Notes: generated from the letters alone by a model not told the origin. A stretch of DNA of 7,302 nt from Accumulibacter sp. (GCA_031276375.1 JAISNE010000365.1:1-7302); one strand, 5' to 3'; positions 1 to 7,278 are shown, counted from the first letter of the stretch. Numbers and translations: made by a program.

Positions 1-87
1 GAGGACGCCGAGCGGCGCGAGGCCGATCGAGGCGAGCGTGGCCGACAGCAGGGTGGCCTTGAGGATGGCGCGACGGGTTTTTTTCAT
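1..87 (-). CDS. N-terminal fragment of an exported protein with a twin-arginine-like signal peptide
   Basis: Only the first 29 codons are inside the window, and the frame runs off the left edge without a stop. The start ATG is preceded by AAGGAG at bases 94-99, six bases away, which fixes the start. The translation begins MKKTRRAIL, then becomes hydrophobic and rich in Ala, Leu and Ser. The TRRAILK stretch resembles the S/T-R-R-x-F-L-K Tat signal, although Phe is replaced by Ile, so Sec export is also possible. The mature protein is not visible. Because urease genes and a probable nitrogen-sensing kinase lie next door, and urea ABC transporter binding proteins (UrtA) often have such leaders and cluster with urease, UrtA or a related amide-binding protein is a reasonable guess. 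That identity is inference from context; the exported nature is read from the sequence. Confidence 0.75.
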   Translation of the reverse strand, partial: MKKTRRAILKATLLSATLASIGLAPLGVL

Positions 88-122
88 GGAAGACTCCTTG
101 GGGTTGTCATGAACACGGCGCC

Positions 123-151
123 AGATTACGGTGGGACGCCTCGCGCCGGAA
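123..151 (-). promoter_or_regulatory. candidate promoter of the exported-protein gene
   Basis: On the minus strand, TAATCT (bases 128-123) resembles a -10 box. TTCCGG (151-146) stands 17 bases upstream as a poor -35 box. A weak -35 is typical of promoters that need an activator, and the TACG-N8-CGTA inverted repeat is centred about 43 bases upstream of the expected start point, a usual place for a class II activator. Found by eye only; other -10 assignments are possible. Confidence 0.3.
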
Positions 152-167
152 TACGTCAGATAGCGTA
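152..167. promoter_or_regulatory. inverted repeat TACG-N8-CGTA, candidate regulator site
   Basis: The sequence TACGTCAGATAGCGTA has four-base inverted arms around an eight-base centre. One further base pair (A151 with G168) mismatches, and the next outward pair, A150 with T169, matches. It lies between the divergent exported-protein gene and the kinase gene, just upstream of the candidate minus-strand -35. Its size and spacing suit a dimeric LuxR/NarL-type regulator such as the one encoded at 3633-4574, but no binding motif is known to me for this regulator, so the link is inference. Confidence 0.35.
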
Positions 168-175
168 GTCGCTGG

Positions 176-191
176 CCGTCGAAGTCGACGG
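176..191. promoter_or_regulatory. perfect 7-2-7 palindrome overlapping the kinase promoter
   Basis: CCGTCGA and TCGACGG are perfect reverse complements separated by AG. The element lies directly upstream of the TAGAAT -10 box and covers the position where the -35 of the kinase promoter would be. A protein bound here would compete with or contact RNA polymerase, so it could be an operator for autoregulation or for a separate repressor. A transcribed hairpin is less likely, because it lies upstream of the expected start point of the plus-strand transcript. Confidence 0.4.
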
Positions 192-206
192 GGCGGCGGT
201 TAGAAT
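179..206 (+). promoter_or_regulatory. candidate sigma-70-type promoter of the kinase-regulator operon
   Basis: TAGAAT at bases 201-206 is a good -10 box. The best -35 at a 16-base spacing, TCGAAG (179-184), matches TTGACA at only three positions. Transcription would start near base 213, leaving a leader of about 23 bases with no visible Shine-Dalgarno sequence before the ATG at 236. Confidence 0.4.
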
Positions 207-235
207 AGCGGTCGCTTCCCCGCGCTCGCCATTTC

Positions 236-3200
236 ATGTCCGACACCCCGTCCGATCCGCCACCCGCCGACGCCGCCAAGCCGCCGCAGCATATCGCCAA
301 GATCCGGCGCGATTACAACACTTGGGTGGCCAACGAGACGCTGGAGGACTACGCGCTGCGTTTCACCCCGCACAGCTTCCGCAAATGGCCGGAAATGCGC
401 GTGGCCAATACCGCCTTCGGCGGCGCGTCCTCATTCCTGGTGCTGGAGGCGGTCGGCGCGACGATGCTGGTGGAGAGCGGCTTCATCAACGCGTTCTGGG
501 CCATCCTCGCCGTCGGGCTGATCATTTTCCTGATCGGCCTGCCGGTGAGCCACGCGGCCGCCACGCACGGCCTGGACATGGACCTGTTGACGCGCGGCGC
601 CGGCTTCGGCTACATCGGCTCGACCATCACCTCGCTGATCTACGCCTCGTTCACCTTCATCTTCTTCGCGCTGGAAGCGGCGATCATGGCCTACGCCCTG
701 GAACTGGGCTTCGGCGTTCCGCCGGCCTGGGGCTACCTGATTTGCGCGCTGGCGGTCATTCCCCTGGTCGCCCACGGCGTCACCGCGATCAGCCGCCTGC
801 AAGCCTGGACGCAGCCGCTGTGGCTCGCGCTGCTGGTCCTGCCTTTTGCCTTCCTGCTTGCCGAATGCCCGGAGACCGTGCGCGAACTGGCGAGCTACGC
901 CGGCGTCCGCGGCGACGGCGCGGCCTTTTCGATGCCGCTGTTCGGCGCCGCGCTGACCGTCGGCATCGCGCTCGTCACCCAGATGGCCGAACAGGCCGAT
1001 TATCTGCGCTTCATGCCCGAGCGTGCGCCGGCCAACGCCTGGCGCTGGTGGGCGGCGGTGGTGATCGGCGGCCCCGGCTGGATTGTCCCGGGCGTGGCCA
1101 AGATGCTCGGCGGCGCGCTGCTCGCCTACCTCGCGCTGCGCAACGCCGTGCCCATCGAGAAAGCCGTCGATCCGAACCAGATGTACCTGATCGGTTTCTC
1201 GCGCGTCTTTTCCGATCCGGCGCTGGCGATCGGCGCCACGGTACTGTTCGTCGTCGTCTCGCAGATCAAGATTAACGTCACCAACGCCTACGCCGGCTCG
1301 CTGGCCTGGTCGAACTTCTTCGCCCGGCTGACGCACAGCCATCCCGGCCGCGTGGTGTGGGTCGTGTTCAACACGCTGATCGCGCTGCTCCTGATGGAGC
1401 TTGATGTTTTCCAGGCGCTTGGCCAGGTGCTCGGCCTGTATTCCAACATCGCCATCTCGTGGATGGCCACCGTCGTCGCCGATTTGACGGTCAACAAGCC
1501 GCTCGGCTTCTCGCCGCGCGGCATCGAGTTCAAGCGCAGCCACCTCCACGACATCAATCCGGTCGGCGTCGGCGCGATGAGCATCGCCTCGGCGCTGTCG
1601 ATCGCCGCCTTCACCGGCCTCTTCGGCGCGGGCGCGCAACCCTACGCCAGCTTCATCGCCTTGCTCGCCGCCTTCGCCGCCTCGCCGCTGATCGCCTGGT
1701 GGACGGACGGACGCTATTACCTGGCGCGCCGCGACGCCCCCGCCTCCGGCGCGCGGCGCTGCGCCATCTGCGAGCGGGAATACGCCGGCGAGGACACCGC
1801 CCACTGCCCGGCCTACGCCGGCACGATCTGTTCGCTGTGCTGCTCGCTCGACGCGCGCTGCGAGGATGCGTGCAAGCCCGGCGCCAGCCTCGCCGGACAA
1901 TGGCGCGCCCTGTCAAAACGCCTGTTGCCAGCGCGCGCGGCGCGCTATCTCGACGCCGGACTGGCGCAATACCTGCTGCTGCTGCTCGGCATCGTGCTGC
2001 CGCTCGCTGGACTGCTCGGGCTGCTCCACGCCCACGAGTCGCTGTCGCTGGGCGCGGCCGGGCCGGAACTCGCGCCGCGCTTGCGGGAGATATTCATCAA
2101 GATATTCGCCGCGCTCCTGCTGTTCGTCGGCATCGGCGCCTGGTGGATGGTGCTCGCGCACCAGAGCCGGCAGGTCGCGCAGGAGGAATCGAAGCGCCAG
2201 ACGCATCTCCTGATGCGGGAAATCGCCTCGCACCAGCGCACCGACGAACAGTTGCAAAAGGCCAAGCGGGCCGCCGACCAGGCCAACCAGGCGAAAAGCC
2301 GCTACATCACCGCGATCAGTCACGAATTGCGCACGCCGCTCAACAGCATCCTGGGTTACGCGCAGATACTCGCCGACGATCCCTCGATCCCGTCCAACCG
2401 GCGGCAGGCCGTCGATATCATCCGCCAGAGCGGCGACCATCTGCTCTCGGTCATCGAAAGCACGCTGGACATCGCCCGCATCGAAAGCGGGCGGATGACG
2501 CTCGAAACCCGGCCTTTCGGCTTCCCCGAATTCCTGTGGCAGATCGTCGGCATGTTCGAGCTGCAAGCGCGCGACAAGGGATTGGCGTTCCATTACACGC
2601 CCGCCGGCGAGACACCCCCCGTGGTACGCGCCGACCCGCGCCGCCTGCGGCAGATACTGATCAACGTGCTCGGCAACGCGGTGAAGTTCACGGCGAGCGG
2701 CCAGGTCGAGTTCCGCGTTGAATTCCGCCACGATGTCGCCCTGTTTGAAATCCGCGACACCGGTCCCGGCATCGCCGAGGAGGACATCGACCGCGTCTTC
2801 GAGCCTTTCGTGCGCGGTCGCGCGACGCGGGCCGGCGGCAGCGGCATCGGTCTGTCGGTCGCGCACATGCTGACCACGCTGATGGGCGGCGAAATGACGG
2901 TAACGAGCATCCTCGGCCAGGGCAGTTGCTTTCGCATCCGCCTGTTCCTGCCGCGTATCCATGACACGCGTGCCGCGCGGACGCCGTCACCGGCCAACCG
3001 CGTCGGCTATGTCGGCATCCGCCGCCGCGTCCTCGTCGTCGACAACGAAAAGGTCGACCGCGACCTGTTGCAGAACGTGCTCGATCCGCTCGGCTTCCAG
3101 GTCGAACAGGCCTCGAGCGGCGAGAAATGCCTGCGGATCGCGCCGGCCTTCGCGCCGCATCTGATCCTCATGGATCTCGCCATGCCCGGCCTGGATGGCT

Positions 3201-3643
3201 GGGAGACGATCCGCCGCCTGCGCGGGATGAAACTCGAGGCGCGCCTCGCCATCGTCTCGGCCAACGCCTTCGAGAAAGGCCAGGATAACGACGCCGGCGT
3301 CGGCAGCGACGATTTCCTCGTCAAACCGCTGCGCGTCGACGAATTGCTCGACTGGATCGGACGCCGGCTGGAACTGGAATGGGTTTACGCCGACCGCGCG
3401 CCGGCGCCTGTCCCGGAACACTCGCCCCCGGCGGCGCTCACGCCTCCGGACGCCCAGGCGCTGGCCGCGCTCGACGAACTCATCGACCTTGGCTACGTGC
3501 GCGGCATTCTCAACAAGCTGGGCGAAATCGAGCGCCAGCAGCCCGCGAGCGGCGAATTCGTCGTCGTCCTGCGCGGCCTCGCCCGCCGCTTCCAGTTCGA
3601 CGCCATGAAGGAAATCCTGAGAAAGGCCCGCGATGGCGGCTGA
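236..3643 (+). CDS. NCS1 permease-like hybrid sensor histidine kinase
   Basis: This 1135-residue inner-membrane protein joins a transporter-like sensor to a hybrid kinase. Residues about 30-495 form a multi-helix domain resembling NCS1 cytosine/purine/hydantoin permeases. Residues 509-546 hold eight cysteines (509, 512, 524, 532, 535, 536, 542, 546). Two more membrane helices follow (about 579-599 and 623-642), then a charged helical linker to about 690. The HisKA H-box ISHELRTPLNS places the phosphoacceptor at His696. The ATPase has its N-box at Asn814, a DTGPGIA motif from Asp841 and a GGSGIGLS loop from Gly867. The receiver (about 931-1045) has Asp936, phosphoacceptor Asp980 and Lys1030. 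A helical tail (about 1072-1133) ends the protein; it has no histidine and so is not a standard HPt. The ATG at 236 is the only start: an in-frame stop lies at 206-208 and the next Met is residue 54, inside conserved sequence. The ligand is unknown; a nitrogen compound is inferred from the neighbouring urease. By analogy with CbrA, where a sodium/solute symporter is fused to a kinase, the permease may sense or transport its ligand. Confidence 0.93.
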   Translation: MSDTPSDPPPADAAKPPQHIAKIRRDYNTWVANETLEDYALRFTPHSFRKWPEMRVANTAFGGASSFLVLEAVGATMLVESGFINAFWAILAVGLIIFLIGLPVSHAAATHGLDMDLLTRGAGFGYIGSTITSLIYASFTFIFFALEAAIMAYALELGFGVPPAWGYLICALAVIPLVAHGVTAISRLQAWTQPLWLALLVLPFAFLLAECPETVRELASYAGVRGDGAAFSMPLFGAALTVGIALVTQMAEQADYLRFMPERAPANAWRWWAAVVIGGPGWIVPGVAKMLGGALLAYLALRNAVPIEKAVDPNQMYLIGFSRVFSDPALAIGATVLFVVVSQIKINVTNAYAGSLAWSNFFARLTHSHPGRVVWVVFNTLIALLLMELDVFQALGQVLGLYSNIAISWMATVVADLTVNKPLGFSPRGIEFKRSHLHDINPVGVGAMSIASALSIAAFTGLFGAGAQPYASFIALLAAFAASPLIAWWTDGRYYLARRDAPASGARRCAICEREYAGEDTAHCPAYAGTICSLCCSLDARCEDACKPGASLAGQWRALSKRLLPARAARYLDAGLAQYLLLLLGIVLPLAGLLGLLHAHESLSLGAAGPELAPRLREIFIKIFAALLLFVGIGAWWMVLAHQSRQVAQEESKRQTHLLMREIASHQRTDEQLQKAKRAADQANQAKSRYITAISHELRTPLNSILGYAQILADDPSIPSNRRQAVDIIRQSGDHLLSVIESTLDIARIESGRMTLETRPFGFPEFLWQIVGMFELQARDKGLAFHYTPAGETPPVVRADPRRLRQILINVLGNAVKFTASGQVEFRVEFRHDVALFEIRDTGPGIAEEDIDRVFEPFVRGRATRAGGSGIGLSVAHMLTTLMGGEMTVTSILGQGSCFRIRLFLPRIHDTRAARTPSPANRVGYVGIRRRVLVVDNEKVDRDLLQNVLDPLGFQVEQASSGEKCLRIAPAFAPHLILMDLAMPGLDGWETIRRLRGMKLEARLAIVSANAFEKGQDNDAGVGSDDFLVKPLRVDELLDWIGRRLELEWVYADRAPAPVPEHSPPAALTPPDAQALAALDELIDLGYVRGILNKLGEIERQQPASGEFVVVLRGLARRFQFDAMKEILRKARDGG

Positions 3644-4574
3644 CCAAGGCGCTCCCGGCATCGTGCTGATCGTCGACGACGTGCCGGAAAACCTCTCGCT
3701 CCTGCACGACGCCCTCGACGAGGCCGGCTATACGGTGCTCGTCGCCACGCACGGCGAGGCCGCCTTGCAGCGCGCGCGCCAGAGCCTGCCCGACGTGGTC
3801 CTGCTCGACGCGCTGATGCCGGGCATGGATGGATTCGAGGTCGCGCGGCGCCTGAAGGCCAGTTTCACCACCCATCACATTCCGATCGTCTTCATGACCG
3901 GGCTGACCGAGACCGAGCATGTCATCGCCGCCTTCGCCGCCGGCGGCGCCGATTACGTGACCAAGCCGATCCGTCCCGCCGAAGTCCTGGCGCGCATCGC
4001 CGCGCACATGCAGAACGCCCGCCAGATGCGCCAGGCGCGCACCGCGCTCGACGCCTTCGGCCAGGCCACCGTGGCGGTCAGCGTCGCCGACGGCAGGCGG
4101 GTGTGGCAAACGGCGCTGGCGCGCAAGCTGCTCGACGATTATTTCACCGACGGCGACGCGCCCGGAAGCGAACAGGAGACGCCGCCGCGCCTGCTCGCAT
4201 GGATCGCCCAGGCCATCGCCAGCCGGCGCGAGGGCCGCGAACCGACCGCCCTCCTGGTCGCCGACGGCAGCCGCCGCCTGCTTGCCTCCTTCCACCACGA
4301 CCCGGCCGGCGACGAGGAATGGCTTGTCGTGCTGCGCGAGGAAAACGACGCCTCGGCCGTCGAATCGCTGATCGCCGCCTTCCGCCTGACGCAGCGTGAA
4401 GCCGAGGTGCTCTACTGGGTCACGCTCGGCAAGACCAACCAGGATATCGGCGACATCCTCGGCAGCAGCCCGCGCACCGTGAACAAGCACCTCGAACACG
4501 TCTTTGAAAAACTCGGCGTGGAAACGCGCACCGCCGCCGCCAACATGGCGATGGGCAAGATGCGCGGGATTTGA
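3633..4574 (+). CDS. response regulator: receiver, PAS-like linker and LuxR-type DNA-binding domain
   Basis: This 313-residue cytoplasmic regulator is almost certainly the partner of the kinase just upstream. Its ATG lies 11 bases inside the end of the kinase gene, and a GAGAAAGG purine run sits upstream, so translation is probably coupled. The receiver covers residues about 10-125, with the acidic pair Asp15/Asp16, phosphoacceptor Asp59 in LLDALMPGMDGF, Thr89 and Lys111-Pro112. Residues about 140-240 look like a degenerate PAS-type domain, suggested by a VADGRRVWQTALARKLL stretch; this is a weak call. Residues about 250-306 are a LuxR/NarL helix-turn-helix beginning LTQREAEVL, with a recognition region PRTVNKHLEHVFEKLG. 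It should therefore bind DNA as a dimer once Asp59 is phosphorylated. Likely targets are the divergent promoter region at 88-235 and perhaps the urease genes; this is inference from position. Confidence 0.93.
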   Translation: MAADQGAPGIVLIVDDVPENLSLLHDALDEAGYTVLVATHGEAALQRARQSLPDVVLLDALMPGMDGFEVARRLKASFTTHHIPIVFMTGLTETEHVIAAFAAGGADYVTKPIRPAEVLARIAAHMQNARQMRQARTALDAFGQATVAVSVADGRRVWQTALARKLLDDYFTDGDAPGSEQETPPRLLAWIAQAIASRREGREPTALLVADGSRRLLASFHHDPAGDEEWLVVLREENDASAVESLIAAFRLTQREAEVLYWVTLGKTNQDIGDILGSSPRTVNKHLEHVFEKLGVETRTAAANMAMGKMRGI

Positions 4575-4640
4575 GGCGAGAGAGGCACGCCGCACTCATT
4601 GCAAGCGCAACGGTTGTGGAAATCTCAATATGCTGGAGGG

Positions 4641-4721
4641 ATGGGCAAGCTCGACCAAGCGCAACTCCATGCCCTCGTCGCGGCAACCCAGCGTGGCGAT
4701 GGCGTGAGGTTTTGCGTGTGA
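4641..4721 (+). CDS. possible 26-residue small ORF, or remnant of a sigma-factor-like gene
   Basis: An ATG is preceded directly by CTGGAGGG, which is rather close for a ribosome binding site, and opens a 26-codon frame ending in TGA. The peptide starts MGKLDQAQLHALVAATQRGD. To my eye this looks like the extreme N-terminus of ECF-type RNA polymerase sigma factors, which often begin with a short helix followed by an LVAA..RGD.AAF stretch. Here the similarity ends after about 22 residues and a stop follows. It may be a vestige of a deleted sigma gene, a real micropeptide, or chance. No sigma-factor core follows in any frame before the urease genes. Confidence 0.2.
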   Translation: MGKLDQAQLHALVAATQRGDGVRFCV

Positions 4722-4769
4722 ACGCCGGTCGCCAGGAAAGCGGGAAGCCGCACGCGCTGTTCTTCTCTT

Positions 4770-4796
4770 CCCGGCCCCAAGGCGACTCCTGCCGGG
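4770..4796 (+). terminator. possible hairpin terminator after the kinase-regulator operon
   Basis: CCCGGC (4770-4775) and GCCGGG (4791-4796) form a perfect six-base GC stem around a 15-base loop, followed by TTGTTCGT, a short T-rich run on the plus strand. An overlapping alternative pairs CGGGAAG (4741-4747) with CTTCCCG (4767-4773). The hairpin lies in the convergent gap about 200 bases after the regulator stop and just before the end of ureC. The large loop and poor T-tract make it a weak intrinsic terminator, and on the minus strand the tail is A-rich, so it would not serve ureC. Confidence 0.3.
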
Positions 4797-4810
4797 TTGT
4801 TCGTCCCGCC

Positions 4811-6532
4811 TCAGAACAAGTAGTAGCGTTGCGTGAGTGGCAGCGTGTCGGAAGGCGGGCAGGAAACTTTTTCGCCGTCTATCGTCACTTCATAGGTTTC
4901 GGGGTCGACTTCGATCCTCGGGGTTTTGTCGTTCAGGATCATGTCCTTCTTGCCCACGCTGCGGCAACGGCTGACGGGGAGCACGATTTTTTCCAGGCCG
5001 AGCCTTTCCCTGACGCCATCCAGGTAGGCCGCCCGCGAGACGAAAGTGATCGCCGTGCGGGCGCGCGCCTTGCCGTGGGCGCCCCACATGTTCCTCATGA
5101 TGACCGGCTGCGGCGTGGGGATGGAGGCGTTGGCGTCGCCCATCTTGGCGGCGACGATGAAGCCCCCCTTCAGGACGAGGTCCGGCTTGACGCCGAACAG
5201 CGCCGGTTTCCAGATCACGAGATCGGCGATCTTGCCGCTTTCTATGGAGCCAAGGTAATCGGAAATACCGTGCGCGATGGCCGGATTGATGGTGTATTTG
5301 GCGACGTAGCGCCGGGCGCGGAAATTATCGTTGTCCGCGCCCTTGGCTTCCGGCAGTTGTCCGCGCTGCTTTTTCATCTTGTCCGCCGCTTGCCAGGCGC
5401 GGGTGATGACCTCGGCGGGACGCCCCATGGCCTGCGAGTCGGAGTTGAGGATGGAGATCGCCCCCAGGTCGTGCAGCACATCCTCCGCCGCCAGCGTGCC
5501 GTGGCGGATGCGGGATTTGGCGAAGGCCACATCCTCCGGCAAGCGGGGATCGAGGTGATGGCAGACCATGATCATGTCCAGGTGCTCGTCGATGGTGTTC
5601 TTGGCGAAAGGCATGGTCGGACTGGTGGAGGACGGCATGACGTTGGCCAGCCCCGCCGCCTTGATGATGTCGGGCGCGTGCCCGCCGCCCGCGCCTTCGG
5701 TGTGATAGGTGTGAATGGCGCGTCCGCCAATGGCGGCCCGGGTGGATTCAAAGTAGCCGGCTTCGTTGAGCGTGTCGGTGTGGATGGTGATCTGCACGTC
5801 GTATTCGTCGGCGACTTCCAGGCTGGTGTCGATGGCGGCGGGCGTGGTGCCCCAGTCCTCGTGCAGTTTCAGGCCGATCGCGCCCGCCTTGATCTGTTCG
5901 ATCAGCGGCGCCTTGGTGGCGCAGTTGGCCTTGCCGAAAAAGCCGAAGTTCATCGGAAAGTCCTCGACGGCCTCCAGCATTTTATGCAGGTTGAATTCGC
6001 CGGGCGTGCAGGTGGTGGCGAAGGTACCGACCGCCGGCCCGGTACCGCCGCCGATGAGCGTGGTGACTCCGGAATAGAGCGAGGTTTCGACCTGCTGCGG
6101 GCAGATGTAGTGGACGTGGGTGTCGACGGCGCCGGCGGTGACGATCCTGCCCTCGCCCGCGATGACTTCGGTGCCCGCGCCGACCACCAGCGCCGGATGC
6201 ACGCCGTCCATGATGTCGGGATTGCCCGCCTTGCCGACGCCGACGATCCTGCCGTCCTTGATGCCGATGTCGGCCTTGACGATGCCCCAATGGTCGAGGA
6301 TGAGGGCGTTGGTGATGAGCAGGTCGAGCGCGCCGGTCCGGGAGGTGACCACGCTGTTCTGCCCCATGCCGTCGCGGATGGTCTTGCCGCCGCCGAACTT
6401 CATTTCGTCGCCGTAGACCGTGTAGTCCTTTTCGACCTCGATGAAAAGCGCGGTGTCCCCCAGGCGCACCTTGTCGCCCGTGGTCGGGCCGAACATGGCC
6501 GCGTATTCCTTGCCGCTGATGTCAGCACTCAT
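4811..6532 (-). CDS. ureC: urease subunit alpha (catalytic, nickel-binding)
   Basis: The 573-residue protein is the catalytic subunit of urease, a cytoplasmic enzyme that hydrolyses urea to ammonia and carbamate, which breaks down to a second ammonia and carbonic acid. The expected catalytic residues are all present: His139 and His141 (DTHVHY), the lysine that becomes carbamylated to bridge the two nickels, Lys222 in GLKLHEDWG, with His224, then His251, His277 and Asp365. The mobile-flap residues Cys324-His325 (MVCHHLDP) and Arg341 are also present. These lie five residues later than in the Klebsiella enzyme, as recalled. Length matches the family (about 567-573), and the C-terminal QRYYLF ending is typical. 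The start ATG overlaps the ureB stop as ATGA and has AAGGAG eight bases upstream (6541-6546), so translation is coupled to ureB. No ureE, F or G follows; the next gene is convergent. Confidence 0.98.
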   Translation of the reverse strand: MSADISGKEYAAMFGPTTGDKVRLGDTALFIEVEKDYTVYGDEMKFGGGKTIRDGMGQNSVVTSRTGALDLLITNALILDHWGIVKADIGIKDGRIVGVGKAGNPDIMDGVHPALVVGAGTEVIAGEGRIVTAGAVDTHVHYICPQQVETSLYSGVTTLIGGGTGPAVGTFATTCTPGEFNLHKMLEAVEDFPMNFGFFGKANCATKAPLIEQIKAGAIGLKLHEDWGTTPAAIDTSLEVADEYDVQITIHTDTLNEAGYFESTRAAIGGRAIHTYHTEGAGGGHAPDIIKAAGLANVMPSSTSPTMPFAKNTIDEHLDMIMVCHHLDPRLPEDVAFAKSRIRHGTLAAEDVLHDLGAISILNSDSQAMGRPAEVITRAWQAADKMKKQRGQLPEAKGADNDNFRARRYVAKYTINPAIAHGISDYLGSIESGKIADLVIWKPALFGVKPDLVLKGGFIVAAKMGDANASIPTPQPVIMRNMWGAHGKARARTAITFVSRAAYLDGVRERLGLEKIVLPVSRCRSVGKKDMILNDKTPRIEVDPETYEVTIDGEKVSCPPSDTLPLTQRYYLF

Positions 6533-6927
6533 GATTTTTGCTCCTTGGCCTCAGTGTCCAGGACAGTGTCCAGAAAATTCCCGAGCGCCGCCTTGCGCAG
6601 CGCGGCTTCGAGGGTGGTGTCGTTGATTTCGCCCTCGGTCAGGCGGTTGAGTCCGAGCACGCGCCGCCTGCCCGCGATGGCGACGAGCTGGACGGTCTTG
6701 CTTTCCCCGGCCTCGAAGCGCACGGCGGCGCCGGAGGGAATGTCGAGCCGATAGCCCCAGGCGCTGGCGCGGTCGAAGGCGAGCGCGCGGTTGACCTCGA
6801 AAAAGTGGAAGTGCGAGCCGACCTGGATCGGCCGATCGCCCTGGTTGGTGGCGGTGATCCGCTTCGTCGGCCGTCCCGCGTTGAGGGTGAGGCGCGCGTT
6901 CTTGACGCGTATTTCTCCAGGAATCAT
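6529..6927 (-). CDS. ureB: urease subunit beta
   Basis: This 132-residue protein is the beta structural subunit, which packs with UreA and UreC in the (alpha-beta-gamma)3 enzyme. It begins [16 protein letters not shown] and carries the family hallmarks [17 protein letters not shown], a FDR...[15 protein letters not shown] segment and a VQLVAIAG strand. It is longer than the 101-106 residues usual for stand-alone bacterial UreB: about 30 residues after GEIND form an extra, apparently helical, charged tail ending EAKEQKS. AAGGAG (6935-6940) lies seven bases before the start, and the gene follows ureA after a 17-base gap. Its stop codon overlaps the ureC start by four bases. Confidence 0.97.
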   Translation of the reverse strand: MIPGEIRVKNARLTLNAGRPTKRITATNQGDRPIQVGSHFHFFEVNRALAFDRASAWGYRLDIPSGAAVRFEAGESKTVQLVAIAGRRRVLGLNRLTEGEINDTTLEAALRKAALGNFLDTVLDTEAKEQKS

Positions 6928-6944
6928 GGAAGCGCTCCTTGGCG

Positions 6945-7247
6945 TTATTGGATGGGGTGATGCACGGTGACGAGCTTGGTGCCGTCATCGAACGTGGCTT
7001 CGATCTGGACGGTGGGAATCATCTCCGCCGTGCCCTCCATGACCTCTTCCTTCCTCAGCAGCGTCGCGCCGAGTGCCTGCAACTCGCGCACCGTCTTGCC
7101 CTCGCGCGCCAGCTCCATCAGCTCGGAGGAAATGTAGGCGATGGATTCCACGTAATTGAGCTTGAGCCCCTTGTTCTTGCGCGATTTGGCCAGCTCGCCC
7201 GCGGTGTGCAGCATCAGTTTCTCGATTTCCCGTGGTGTCAGGTGCAT
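6945..7247 (-). CDS. ureA: urease subunit gamma
   Basis: This 100-residue protein is the small gamma structural subunit of urease. Typical family segments include the N-terminal [13 protein letters not shown], a [27 protein letters not shown] stretch and a [32 protein letters not shown]-terminus. Length matches the family norm of about 100. The frame is also open upstream of this ATG to the window edge, but the conserved start and the strong AAGGAGG at 7252-7258, four bases upstream, fix it. It is the first of three closely packed genes ureA-ureB-ureC. No clear promoter is seen in the 55 bases upstream, so transcription may come from further upstream. Confidence 0.98.
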   Translation of the reverse strand: MHLTPREIEKLMLHTAGELAKSRKNKGLKLNYVESIAYISSELMELAREGKTVRELQALGATLLRKEEVMEGTAEMIPTVQIEATFDDGTKLVTVHHPIQ

Positions 7248-7278
7248 GATGCCTCCTTGTGTCGTGTTGATCTCGAAT

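Noticed and set aside
1760..1873. Two separate proteins (permease and kinase) split at the cysteine region
   Set aside because: The reading frame is continuous through the cysteine cluster and two further membrane helices to the H-box, with no stop codon or frameshift sign, so a genuine fusion is the better reading.
431..1900. 489-codon minus-strand open frame opposite the permease domain
   Set aside because: Composition is dominated by Arg, Gly, Ala, Gln and Asp. It mirrors the kinase gene, whose domains are clear on the plus strand.
1913..2962. 349-codon minus-strand open frame opposite the kinase core
   Set aside because: It overlaps the H-box, N-box and G-box of the plus-strand kinase and has low-complexity composition.
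3510..4595. 361-codon minus-strand open frame opposite the response regulator
   Set aside because: The plus-strand frame has complete receiver and LuxR motifs; the minus-strand frame is a GC-driven shadow without recognisable features.
4571..6754. 727-codon open frame on the plus strand opposite ureC and ureB
   Set aside because: It lies antisense to unmistakable urease genes with all catalytic residues. Its translation is rich in Arg, Gly, Asp and Val with no recognisable motifs, as expected for a mirror frame in GC-rich DNA.
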